Source: Maratus speciosus
Lineage: Eukaryota > Arthropoda > Arachnida > Araneae > Salticidae
Direction of reading: 5' to 3'
DNA: 64,000 nucleotides
Assembly: GCA_963932465.1 (NCBI GenBank)
Contig: OZ010786.1
Span: forward strand, 273,142,411-273,206,410
The translations under genes and the position numbers were made by a program. The number at the start of each line of letters is the position of its first letter. The first letter of the stretch is position 1. A model generated the notes under the pieces. It was not told the origin of the DNA and ran no database searches. It was given only the letters and a program-made list of their open reading frames with translations. This document shows, in pieces, positions 35,450 to 46,772 of this stretch.

Positions 35450-35747
35450 ATGGAAGACTTTACATATGCCGAAAAAGCCGACATGCATTTCATGTACGGT
35501 CGTTCAAATGGCAACTCGTGAGTTGCCCTACGAATGTATCAGGAGCAGTTTTCTCGCAGAAGAATGCCTGATCATAGAATGTTTCAGTGCTTACACCGTC
35601 AACTTTCTGAAACAGGTTCTTTCCAAGTCACCAGACAGGAAATTGGGTGAGAAAGATCTCTACGCAGTGCAAGCCTGGAATAAATTGCTTTGAATTTTGT
35701 GAGTGAAAGGCCCGAATCAAGTACAAGAGCTGTTGCACAGAATTTAA
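35450..35747 (+). pseudogene. DUF4817-type transposase, N-terminal piece
   Basis: The frame opens MEDFTYAEKADMHFMYGRSN, continues through A-L-R-M-Y-Q-E-Q-F and R-R-R-M-P-D-H-R-M-F, and then L-S-E-T-G-S-F. This is the helix-turn-helix pattern (Y-G-x-x-x-x-x-x-x-A...Y-x-E-x-F-x-x-R-x-x-P) of the DUF4817 domain that heads many arthropod Tc1/mariner-like transposases and binds their TIRs. Three in-frame stops (after residue 23, after E-I-G and later) kill it. It ends V-A-Q-N-L exactly at the TTAA where the piggyBac-like element begins, and the frame resumes at 48775. Confidence 0.85.
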
Positions 35748-36057
35748 CCCTCTAGTGCATGATTTTTTATTTTTTCTTAAAAAAATATATATTTGCTTCC
35801 TTGACGGCCATACATTACAGGAAAAATATTGAAAAAATTTTCACTCTTATATTTTTTAGTATTTTGAAGTTTTTTTAGTTGTTGCCAAATGGCAACACCA
35901 TGCATTAACACATTTTTTTTTTTACTTTGCCAACTAGCAACAATGTGCTGTTTTATTACATTTTTTTTTTTTTTTTGTAAATTATAAGATTTTAAATGCA
36001 TACAATACTTTACATACACTTAGCAAAATAAAATTATATATATATATATGTATGCAA

Positions 36058-36096
<39 letters not shown>

Positions 36097-36099
<3 letters not shown>

Positions 36100-37548
36100 G
36101 AGGTGGGGGATGAATGGGACATTTTCACAAAAATATTTTTTTATATTTTTTTATTTAAGTTACTATCAATATTATATATCATATTATATATCACATTATA
36201 TATATCATTAGGTATTTGCCAACATATATGAACAATATTTATTCTAGATTAGGATTTATTCATAAAAATATTATGAAATCAAAAAAACGTTCCTCCCTGT
36301 CCCAATCATCCCCACAGCAGGGATGAATGGGACACTAATAGGGATGGATGGGACATAAAGATTTTCCTCTCTGTATTCAATTTCACCAAATTAAAATTTA
36401 TAATTATAACCTTATATGAAAATTATATTTGTAATATATGATTTTACAGCACGAATCGATATGTTTTTTTTTTTTTTTTCAATAACTTCTTTTATTGCAG
36501 TTTTAACTTTTAATGCGAACTTCGGCTATCAACCTGTTATTTTTTTCCACTTATCAGGCATTTTAGATTTGAAATGAAAGTGCAACATGTCTTTTAAATA
36601 TAGCATAGTTAATAATTTTCAATCATAACTTATTAAGTAATATTAATTAAATGTATCGTAGAAACATGCAGAACGGAAATTATTGTGTCGATCGGAAAGT
36701 CATGTCGTGTTGGGAAAATCAATTCGTTCCGGAAAATTCTGCCCGATAATTATTAGACATTAGATATCGGAATCAATGTCTAATAATTAAATGATTGAAT
36801 TTTCCGGTACGAATCGATTTTCCCAACACGACCCGACTTTCCGATTGACCCAATATGTTAGGGGTGGGGATTTATTTGTGCAACATTTCAAAATTCAATA
36901 TAATCTCCCCATTTGATCAATACGCATATACTATTTTTATCAATTTTATCTATTTTGATTAAGATTTAGTACCAATTTTTTCATAATCCATTAATAATTA
37001 TTACAATACAATACGTAACACTCAGAAATTTTAAACAATAACAACTCATATAATACTATTTAATACTATTAATTGACGTAAATTATTGATTTATCATCCT
37101 ATATAATACTATTTAATTAATAAATAAAATTTTCAACATCTCTAGGGAGGAGTGAGAATGTCCCATTCATCCTCATTTGAAATGTCCCAATCATCCCCAT
37201 GATGCATAATATCCCTTCTCAGCCATTTTACCTCAAAAATTATTTTGTCACAATGGTTACTATTCATTCATTTTAATTATTGATATTGAACCTTAAAATA
37301 AATAACTACAACATAGCTTAATTTTTTTATATTGTATAAGATATTTCACATCTTCAAATGTAAAAAAAAAACTTACTTTTAAGCAGAGATTTCAGAAAAT
37401 GCAATTTTGAAGGAAAATGAAAACAGCAATGTGGTCCTACTTTTAGCTCTGAAGCACACTGTGGTAGAGGTATATGGGGTTAGGAAGCAATTTAAAATAA
37501 ATGTTCATTGCCTGAAATATTGAGAATGTCCCATACATCCCCTAGCTC

Positions 37549-37551
<3 letters not shown>
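36097..37551. mobile_element. pogo-like element, GGGATGAATGGGACA family
   Basis: Ends are GGGGAGGTGGGGGATGAATG and inverted GGGGAGCTAGGGGATGTATG, both then GGACATT, flanked by TA inside a TA microsatellite. The words GATGAATGGGACA and TCCCATTCATCC recur near 36298-36355 and 37155-37200. No coding is visible. Same plan as 9759, 20851 and 31075. Confidence 0.8.
36683..36853. mobile_element. Hairpin MITE inside the pogo-like element
   Basis: It is a 171 bp near-complete palindrome. TCGATCGGAAAGTC and CGTGTTGGGAAAATC on the left pair with GATTTTCCCAACACG and GACTTTCCGATTGA on the right, around AATGTCTAATAATT at the tip. Flanked by TA on both sides. It is at the fourth nesting level. Confidence 0.8.

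Positions 37552-37629
<78 letters not shown>
37552..37629. repeat. TA microsatellite
   Basis: A TA tract (with related blocks at 36030-36096) that received both the pogo-like element and Helitron B. Confidence 0.9.
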
Positions 37630-38511
37630 GTAGGGGGCTCTGCCCCCTGCAAGCTACGTTCGCAACCCCCGTTCAGACACCTCACAATCTAAAAATCTAA
37701 AAATCTAATGGGTTTTAAAAATATTAGAGAAGATTAAATTATACTGAAAAAGGTGTGCAGATCTCCCTGTAAACGGGTTTCCATTCAATTCCCTTTGATT
37801 ACAAAAATTTAACGGAGAATCAGTTGCTGTTAAGACATCCAATGGTTGTTTTCGTTTTCGATTAAAGAGGATCAGTTATACATTTGAAAAGAAGCTAAAA
37901 TAAAATGAATTAAGTATTCAGAGTCTTTGTCAACCGATATTTTAAAACAATGTCTGTAACAATAGCCTAAATCATGTGACTATCATCAACAGTTACGGGC
38001 GGCAGGGCCGTGCGAAGAGAAAACTGCGCCCGAGGCAAAGTTTCAATTTGGCGCCCCCCCCCCTTTTTCCCTTTATGACAGGCGCCACAAACTTGATAAA
38101 GTGCTGAAACAGAAATAAATTCTATTGAATAAATGTTTCGGGTGTATTTTGGAATTTTAAAAGGTTTAATTTAGAAATTCCGAAAAACTAAATAATATAA
38201 GAGAAAATTGCATTTATTTGTTCGAGATCATTATGTTTTGCCACAGATTTTTTCTAACCATTTTCATTTGTTGTTAGTATTTGACTTGGAAAAAATGGAG
38301 AAATTTGCAAGATAAAAATCACTAACAACCATGTAGGACACGAGTGTCCCTTTTAATAAATAAGTACTGAAAAAGAAAAAAAAATCCCACTAGAACATAA
38401 TATAGAAGATGAAAATAAATTATAATTTCAGTACCATAATTAAAGAAGATAATGGATGCAATGTTTTAATTAACATAAAATAAAAAATATATCAGGGCAG
38501 ATACATTAACT

Positions 38512-39010
38512 TCATTTTATTTTTTTCGCTTTCAGGGTAGCGAAACCATCTCTTATTTTTTTATAACTAAAGGGTGCGTCATACTGAACTCGATAGAAAG
38601 TAAACTCAGACTTTTCAGCTCATGCGGTGGTTATGGAATGCTTAGAAAAATTCTGTACGCTGCCTCCATGTTTTTGCAATTCCCTGTTTAGTCAAAATTA
38701 TGAAGCAGTTGACGGATTTCTAAATGATCCATTTTATAAAAGTTTCCATCCGATGTTGGAAATGATTATCTTGCGCTAAACAATTCAAATTCATCTGCAT
38801 CAGCAGTATATTTATTTGCAAGATCCATGCAATATTTACTTAATAGATTTTCGTTAACTGATTTTAGATTCACACCAGTCACTGTCTTGACTTTTTCAGT
38901 TTGGTGATTCTGTCAGTTCAGTTGCTCGGTTATGGTGTCGATAGGCTCTATGTATGTCACACGAAATCTTTCATTTAAATTGCAATTACATCAGGAGTTT
39001 CGTAGTTACC
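38512..39010 (-). pseudogene. hAT transposase, C-terminal half, degraded
   Basis: The minus-strand frame from about 38980 reads ERFRVTYIEPIDTITEQL, a stop, then LLSKYCMDLANKY and ADADEFELF. This matches the R-x-x-x-F/Y-x-P-x-x-D...L...Y-x-x-D-L...E-F segments of the zinc-finger-MYM-like hAT group. After frame changes come MEAAYRIFLSIP, an A-E-K-S-E-F-T piece (family: A-S-x-E-R-S-F-S), LSLLSIEFSMT, and IRDGFATLKAKKIK with a natural stop. These correspond to the C-terminal dimerisation domain, including its final I-x-x-F-A-x-x-K-A-R-K tail. At least three frameshifts and two stops are present. The BED/zinc finger N-terminus was not found. Confidence 0.8.
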
Positions 39011-40389
39011 CTTAAACTAGAGCGCAGTTCAGAGCATAGAACTATGAATAATAAGGGATTGACATATCATAAAATGGCAAAGTTTCAACTCTAACAGGTT
39101 ACGCAGGGTCCGATTACATTCAGGAATCTTCCACCAGCACTTTTGAATATAAACTTCCTCCTTTTTTAAACGCCTTTTCCATGCAAACTTTCTTTCATAA
39201 TTAACGCAAAATTATTGATTCGTTTTTACTGGAGGAAGTTTGTCCGGACGATAGCCAGGCTCTGCGGTTCCGCCGTATTTTGACGTTTTATTATTATTTT
39301 GCAAAACTATATTTATTAAAGATAATCAGTTCCGAAGACTCTAAATAAACGCCATGAAAATTTTAAAATTAATTGTCCTTATTCCGATTTTTGGCACTCC
39401 ACATGATAACTTAAAATGTTTCCATTTTCGTTCCTTCTTGAGAATCAAATGAAACTAAATTTACCTCTCTTGCTATTGTAAATTTATCCCTAGGAGATTA
39501 AGTTTCTGAAATTTTTGAAATTGCGAATATTCTAATTATAATTTGCTTGAAAACTATAGAAATGGAATAAATACAATTAAATGATTTTCAGCGACTTAAA
39601 TGTAACGACCAAAATTTCCATATTAGAGGTACAGTTTCTCTTTTGATCTAGCGCGCATGCTGTCATGCCAGTTTACTTCTCGTATGATAAGTCTAATATG
39701 GTGTATAAAAATTTATTATTTGAAATTTTCTTTAAAAATTCGAAGTAAAATAATGTTTATGTATCTATCAATTTCCTGAAAATTTATTGTTTTAAAAATA
39801 TGTATTATAAGATACAAAATGCGAAAAATGTATTTGTTTTTCATCTTTATACATTTTTGACTAAATTTAGATATATAAATAGCATATTTACTAAAATGAA
39901 CAAATTATATTTTCAGTAATTTGTTTTATTTCTTAACAAAAAAGGAAAGCTAAATAAATAAAGAAAAAGCCGCCCAGAATTTGGTAAAATTCATTATCAT
40001 TGTTGGGTGGAAGAGCTGTCAAGTTTCGTAGATGATATAAAGGGGGGGGGGGCGCAGAGTGGAATAGTTTGAGAAACACTGCAATAAGATATTAATAAAG
40101 TATATCATAAAACGATCAATTTAAAAGCTTTATGACAAGTAAATATGTACTTACTAATATAATCCAAGGAAAGAGGGGAAAAGAATTACTTATAAAGGAA
40201 GTAGAACGTTCTGCCAAAAAAGAGAATTACAAAAACCAAAACAGGTTTTAAAATGAAAAAGTCCTTTCCTTAGTCAGAAATTTCTTTTGGGGGTTAGAGT
40301 AGTGGACGATGCAATAATTTTGAAAATAAAAATGCACGTAATTACATTGGGAAAAAATGCCAGATATGCATATAATACATATGTTTTTT

Positions 40390-42665
40390 AGGGTTCCGTA
40401 CTTAAAAAGTAAAAACGGAACCATTATAAGATCACTCCTGTGTCTGTCTGTTTGTCACAGCCATTTTACTCGTAAACTATGGAACGTGGAAAGTTCAAAT
40501 TCGGGGAAGTAATAAAGACCATTGACCCACATATTTTCAGATTAATAAACATTCATAAATATATTTAGTAAAAAAGTAGAGGGGCTAATTATGCTACTTG
40601 AAAAAAAAATCTTTTCTTTGCGTATCATGTGGGGTATCCTGTGAAAGCTTTTGTAACGCTGAACTCAAAAATATATTCCTTTTAATGTTAGGTATTATAT
40701 TTTCAAAGATATTGTTGAAAATGTAGCGCAAAAATATGTCCCCCCCCATCTAATTCCGAATCTACTGAAACTAAAATTATGAAAAAATTAGAGGTAGTAG
40801 ACGTTAATGTAAACCTTCCCGGAAAATTATAGCGATTACCCTAGGTCACATAGTTTTTGAGTAATTAGCATTTTTCTGTTATACACAAATTTCGATTTAC
40901 GGGCATTCAGAAAAATTGTTGAGCATTGCTGAATATACCTATCGTTGCAGAAGAATAAAAGCATTGTTGATAATGATTTTCGAAAAAAATCATCGGTAAT
41001 TAGCCGAGATATTAACCCTTAAAGGTAAGATCAGTTTGGACATACACAAGGACAGGGGCGGCGTACTCTATGTCTAGTTAACAACTTTTAATGATATATA
41101 TGTGTAATGTAATGTCCAGTAACAGTATAAAAGCAATAAACGTCTAATTGTTAAAACATACTAATTTATGAGGTCTCGGGACTCTAAAAAGTGGAAAAAA
41201 TGAAAAGACCATTTTCAACATTTAATGTCTTAAAATGTATATGATTTTAAAACACAATTTTAATTCTGATAAAAAATTGCAAGATACAGAATTAGTATTT
41301 ATAGGGGGCTCGAAACTGTTAGACATTTGTCGAACAAAGAATTGGCATAACAGTTTACGCGCAGGATTACAAAATAAATATTGCAACTAGAATGAAAATT
41401 TTGGTGCTATACTTCAGATTGTAATAATTTCCCTGAACTTAAATAAATTTGTATTTAAAGCATTTTTATATTTTTAATGCAATGTTGCATTTAACTAATA
41501 CAAAATTTTGAAAATTTCAACAGTAAAATCACCTAAAAAATATTTTTGAACAATAAAAAGAAAATTTTAGGTTCAGTTTATACAGACTAACATGAAATAT
41601 ATGCTTTGAAAAATTCATGAAAAAATATTCAGAAGTTTTTGAGGTATCCTGCGTGTTATGCCCAAAAAACGCCATTTGGAAAATAATAACTTTAAAGATT
41701 CGGTAACGGCGCTTCAGCTATTGAGCCGGTATAATTCTAAAAGCCAAAACTTCTGTTCTAATGGGAATTTCAAGAAAACAATTATATCAAAATATTCAAA
41801 AAAGATAGGAGTTTAACGTCTAAAAAAATTGAAAATTCTTAAATTTTGAAGCTTTAGGAGTCCTGCGACCGCTTAATCCTTTCCGGCACGGAGTAATTCT
41901 ATTTATAAACTTATGAAATAATGAACTGACACCAGAATTTATAAACGAATTTACTAGAAAATGCGAACTTGCTTATTTTCACGTACATGATAAAAGGAAA
42001 ATTTTAATTAAATATTCTTTGTGCCGTTTGTCTGTTTTGGAATTAAAATTAGGTGTCCGTTTTTAAGGGCATCGCCCTCGAAAGATTTAATTAGAATGAA
42101 TCGCATAAATACTGTGGGATTCGCGATAGTTTTCATTGATTGTATCTCTCAATACGCCTCGAGAGACTTTAAAAGTTAATTAAACGCCTATCTGGAAAAA
42201 CGCGGCACTGACCAAGGCAGCGTTGCAGCTTTCAGACCTCAATTCGAAGCGCGCTTAGCAGAATGCCAAATTTAAACTTTGAACAAAGGTTTTGTTTTAT
42301 CTACACTGTAGAAATAAAGATTATTACTACGCTGAATTTAGTTTCATGAAATGCCAAATGAAGTTTAACTATGCACTGCTTCTATTGTCAGTACCGAATT
42401 AAGTTCATCATAAACAGATTAGGATAATATTAAAAAAAGAGTTATACGAATAGCTATATTTGATATTATTTAGATTCCACATCTCTTTGAACTTTCATGG
42501 TATACCCATTTACACTTTTCTAATATATACAGTTATACCTAACCCTACGTTGTATAGTTTTTTACAAAGTCTTAGTATTCTTTTAGCAACTTTTTTTTAA
42601 TACAATTACAAATTCATATATTTATTCTACGGAACACTCTGTACGCGAGTACTGCTCGCACTTAA
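40390..42665 (+). repeat. GGTTCCGTAC-type dispersed repeat with TCTG tract
   Basis: Starts GGGTTCCGTACTTAAAAAG, then AACGGAACCATTATAAGATC and a short TCTGTCTG tract. It ends TACGGAACACTCTGTACGCG and GAGTACTGCTCGCACTTAA. Start and end carry the complementary words GGTTCCGTA and TACGGAAC. Repeats with these two ends are widespread in arthropods (recalled, not searched). No coding seen. A truncated relative lies at 6985-7650. The C run at 40740-40747 is a local oddity. Confidence 0.65.
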
Positions 42666-43661
42666 CCGTTTATTACAAATAAAAAGAGAAAAAAGAATTA
42701 CTACTTTGAAAAAAAAAACATCTAAAAATATTCAACGGCTAAAATAAATAAGACCCTGAATTGATAGTATAAATTTGGCGCCCCCTGAATTTCTGCGCCC
42801 GGGGCGACCGCCCCCTTCCCCCCCCCTTTCGTACGGTGCTGACGGGCGGAACACTTTGCTTTTTATACTCTAGGTGCCATTTTGATACTTTAATGTTATC
42901 CAGGCACAGGTGATAAGTCGCCAAATATTATTCTATCTCCATCATTTCATCTATATTATAATAGTTCAAGTCATCAAATGCCATAAACAAATACGATCTG
43001 ATCCCTTCGCCTTTCATATGAAGGTTTGGAACAAATGTCATATACAAACAAATGTCACAAATAATGTCATGAACAAATGTCAGTGATATTGGCGCGATTT
43101 TTTTCCAACGCCAATTTGGGGAACGCATTAACAGCATAAACAACAACATCCGGCTTACCATATCAAGCAAAATAACGATACTTTGGCGCCAGTTAAGTAC
43201 CCGTTGCGTATATGACATTGGCGTCAGAAAAAAATCGCGCAAATATGGGGCCGCATGTGACATCTATGCCGAAAGAAAAAAAAGCCGGGTGCAAATCTCG
43301 CCATTATCTTTTTTTCAATTCGCCAGTTAGCATTTTTTTTATTGTTCGAGTGGTAAATTAAAACATTGATTTGAAGTTGAAATTAAATGTCATGGTTTGT
43401 TACATAATTTAATATTTCGCCAGATGTCATATACTAATAATGGGCTCGAAGTAGCTAGTAGTCGTCCGGTAGCTTCATCGCCCCGAGCCCAACCCTTCCC
43501 GCACAAAGCGCTATAAGTAAGCGTACAAAGTTAATGCTGGAATCTGTCGTAAATTGACACAGCTGCGCCATCTTGTGGATGGAGTGAATAACGCAAATAC
43601 GCGGGTTTTTTTGTATGACGTCATATATGACAGAATATCTACCATCTGCGCATCTCGTGCG

Positions 43662-44154
43662 CAGGTCTATTTGAAGATATTTACAATTTAAGAGTTATAG
43701 GCGGAAAAGCAGACAAAGCTATTTTAGAGAATACCTGTTAAAATTTTAATCATGAATTTCAAATATTTACTCACTCATGGAAGATGAACCTTATTTACCA
43801 GATTTATTGCAAAATATTTTTGTTACAGTTTGTTTTGATGAAAATATGTGTATTAAAAAAAATCGCAATGTCATTTTAATTTCGGGAGAAAAAGCACTAA
43901 TGCTACGTAAACAGTATTGCCTTTTGCCCCGAAACTAAACTGACATCGCAACTATTTTTTAAATACATATATTTTTATCAAAACAAGCTGTAACAAAAAT
44001 ATTTTGCAATAAATCTGGTACACAAGGTTAATCTTCCATGAGTGAGTAAATATTTGAAATTCACAATTAAAATTTTAACAGGTATTCTCTAAAATGGCTT
44101 TGTCTGCTTTTCCGCCTATAACTCTTAAACTGTAAATATCTTCAAACAGACCTG
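43662..44154. repeat. 493 bp long hairpin (inverted repeat with tiny loop)
   Basis: Left arm 43662-43900 and right arm 43922-44154 are inverted copies with few mismatches. AGAGTTATAGGCGGAAAAGC, AATATTTACTCACTCATGG and TTATTGCAAAATATTTTTGT each appear in both arms. The centre is near 43905-43925. A transcript through it would fold into a duplex of about 230 bp. No target duplication was seen, and no protein. Confidence 0.9.
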
Positions 44155-44897
44155 AATTTTATGCAAGCTATTCAGGCTAAAAGAAAACCATTTTTGTTAA
44201 TAAAAGTTATAGGCGTAACTTTTAATTCCATGGTTTTTTCCCGGTTTTTTTCCACATTGGAAGAAACTTGCCCACCTTGGGTTTATGTTATTATTTATTA
44301 GAAAAAAAATGTATTTTAAATATAATGAGCGAAAAGCATGTGTTTAAATTGATGTAATATACCAGTATGTATGTATTTTAAATGAAGTTATGTTTTTCAA
44401 ATGACGAGTATATTTTTAAAATGATGATTTTATATTTTGAATGAAATGAATGCAACATAAACGCTGGTGATGTGGAAAAAATTTGACGGTTTGTGATCTG
44501 CGGCCGGCTAACATAAAAGTACTTTTTTACACTGTTTATTTAATCTAACCCTGTTGATATATATGAAAAGATAAAAAGATTTAATCGATTTTTCCCTCCC
44601 AGATATGCTAGAAAAATAAAAATTATGTACATGGATGTGTTTCTAGTAACAATACAACATTTTAGTATTTTTACAACTTGATTATAAATTAGGAAATTAA
44701 TTTTACCTTATCTAAACGTACCTGATAAATCCTTAAACATTCTTTATGGTTGTTACAACTGTACATGCAAGTACAACAATTGAGTAAGTTATGTAACAAA
44801 CTACGATTTCTAAACTATACCAGCTGTTTGGAAAATTGCAAAAGAGAAATATTTAAAACCTTTAAGCATCTTAAACGTGATTTTCAGCCCTATAATT

Positions 44898-46110
44898 TTT
44901 TTATAAAAAAGTTAAAATATTATTTAGTAAGTATATATTATTAAATGTCAGTGATTTTAACACGCTCAATTGGCCCATCTCCGTCGTCCGCAGCCCTTTT
45001 TTTCTACTACTTATTCCGACTCTTTTGCAAAAGCCAGATTGAAAAAAAAAAAAAAAAAAAAAAAATTGAAACAGGACAAAATTAAAAGGGAAATTTGAAA
45101 TTATTGGCTACCGACCAACAACTGCTACGTCGACCTTATTATTAGTCTATAGTTTTCAGTTATTGGCGATTGTTGTGTGTTTCATAAGCCTTTTTCAAAT
45201 TCGGAGAATGTTCCGCAATTGGGTTATTTCGATAAAAGTTACTTTCATTTTCTTACCATTATTTAACTTTTATACAGTCACAATTGTATACTGTTTTCTC
45301 ATTTGACGCCAATCATGGCTATCGGCCCGATTACGGAAAGTTATCCATTTTACCATTGGCGATGACCCCCTGCGAAGAACCGGTGTAAGATAAATAAATG
45401 TTTATTTGAGCATACCACGTACTATTTGTAAATATTTTATATTTTATTCCAATTTTTGAAGTTTCTTCTATACTTTGAATGCTTTCTGCAATGTTATTCA
45501 CCTGTGCGAAGTGCAGGTATCCCATGAAAACTATTTTTCCCGGATATGACACAATGACCGACATATTTCTAAATTTAAAAAAAAAGTAATTTGTCGATTT
45601 TAGGAATTTTTTGTCTAAAATTCTCAAACTATTTAAAACTATAAATAATCAATTATTGCTGGTTTAATAGTACAAGAATTACTGCTTGCATTTTAAATTA
45701 AAGTGGATCCTAATGTAAAAGTAAATGAGTTTTAAATGGAATGAATGAAATGCTTCTATTTTAAATATTATAAATACAATTCGATCAAGAGAATATTTGG
45801 CAAATTATCGCCTGCGCCCGGTAAATAAAAAATATGCCTTAAAATTAATTAAATAATTTATACTTAAACTCTAAGCGTAATGAAACGTTTAATTCTCATT
45901 GGAAATACACATGTTTATGTAATTTTTATAACTTTATCTTATCAGGAATTGAATTAAAAACGCTGCTGTAAAATTCTATTTTAACATACATTAACTAATT
46001 TTTATATGTCCTTGTTCATTGAATTACAAAAACATAATTCAAATAGAACGTATTAAAATCACTGACATTTAATAATATACATTAAATAATATTTTAACTT
46101 TTTTATAAAT
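44898..46110. repeat. Inverted repeat pair, ~60 bp arms, ~1.1 kb apart
   Basis: TTATTAAATGTCAGTGATTT at 44939 pairs with its complement at 46055, and AAAAAAGTTAAAATATTATT at 44904 with its complement near 46090. Arms are 44898-44961 and 46050-46110. Possibly the edges of a small element; I could not confirm a duplication. Confidence 0.65.
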
Positions 46111-46772
46111 TATAATAAAACACAAAACTAACCTGTTTTTCTCTTTTGAGAAGCGAAAAAAACTGAGTTCTCTCATATAGAGAGTTATTTTTGCAGTTTT
46201 GAAAACTGCAATAATTAAAACGCCGACGTGGCATTTTCCCAAATAATTTAAGTTCTTAAAAGAACTCATTTTGTTTAAATAACTAACTTCAATTAATAAA
46301 TTAAATAAATCGAATTATATCTATACTTCCAATAATTAAGTACTGCAGACGACAAACGAATAAAATCAGGGCTGCGCGTGCGCATAGTTATTTCATAGAT
46401 ATCGAACTTGTAGATCATCCATAAAGGGGAAAGAAGTTAATAATCCTCTTGTAGTTCACTCCGTCCGCTAGGTGGCGTATGACCTTGATTGATGTGACCT
46501 CGCCTTTAATCTTGCGGATACCTCTCCCATTTAAGATAGGACGCTTACTTATATCGCTTTGCTTCCCGCATTTCGGTGTCTTTAATTTGTGTAATTTCAC
46601 TGTTATATTTGTCCGGTTTCAATTTTTGATTTTTATTTTTTTTTTTCAACGTTGCTTTCGCTAGAGAGTCTTTCACTCGGGACGTGGCTGGGGGCCAACG
46701 TATCTTGCTTCCGCAAAAGAGTCGGACTAGAGTAGTAGAATAAAGAGCTGCGGACGAAGATGGGCCGCGCTC
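44970..46772. repeat. Second inverted repeat pair, GGCCCATCT-TCGTCCGCAG
   Basis: About 70 bp at 44970-45040 is roughly 75-80% identical to the complement of 46695-46772. Shared words are GGCCCATCT, CGTCCGCAGC, TTCTACTACT and CCGACTCTTTTGC. The right arm lies in an unusually GC-rich stretch (46680-46820). The 126-codon frame at 46545-46925 crosses it and is not supported as a gene. Confidence 0.6.

Larger units (their letters stand above)
38003..42841 (-). mobile_element. hAT element with exact 8-bp target duplication
   Basis: Termini are CAGGGCCGTGCGAAG and inverted CAGCACCGTACGAAA. They are flanked by ACGGGCGG at 37995-38002 and 42842-42849. Copy A of the host Helitron shows the uninterrupted site (CCAGGCGG between the same flanks). 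GC-rich subterminal stretches containing GCGCCC and GGCGCC are typical of hAT ends. A broken hAT transposase (38512-39010) lies on the minus strand, and a GGTTCCGTAC-type repeat occupies 40390-42665. Confidence 0.9.

Noticed and set aside
42928..43263. 111-codon minus-strand frame
   Set aside because: It lies in Helitron copy B; the homologous part of copy A does not keep the frame, so it is not under coding constraint.
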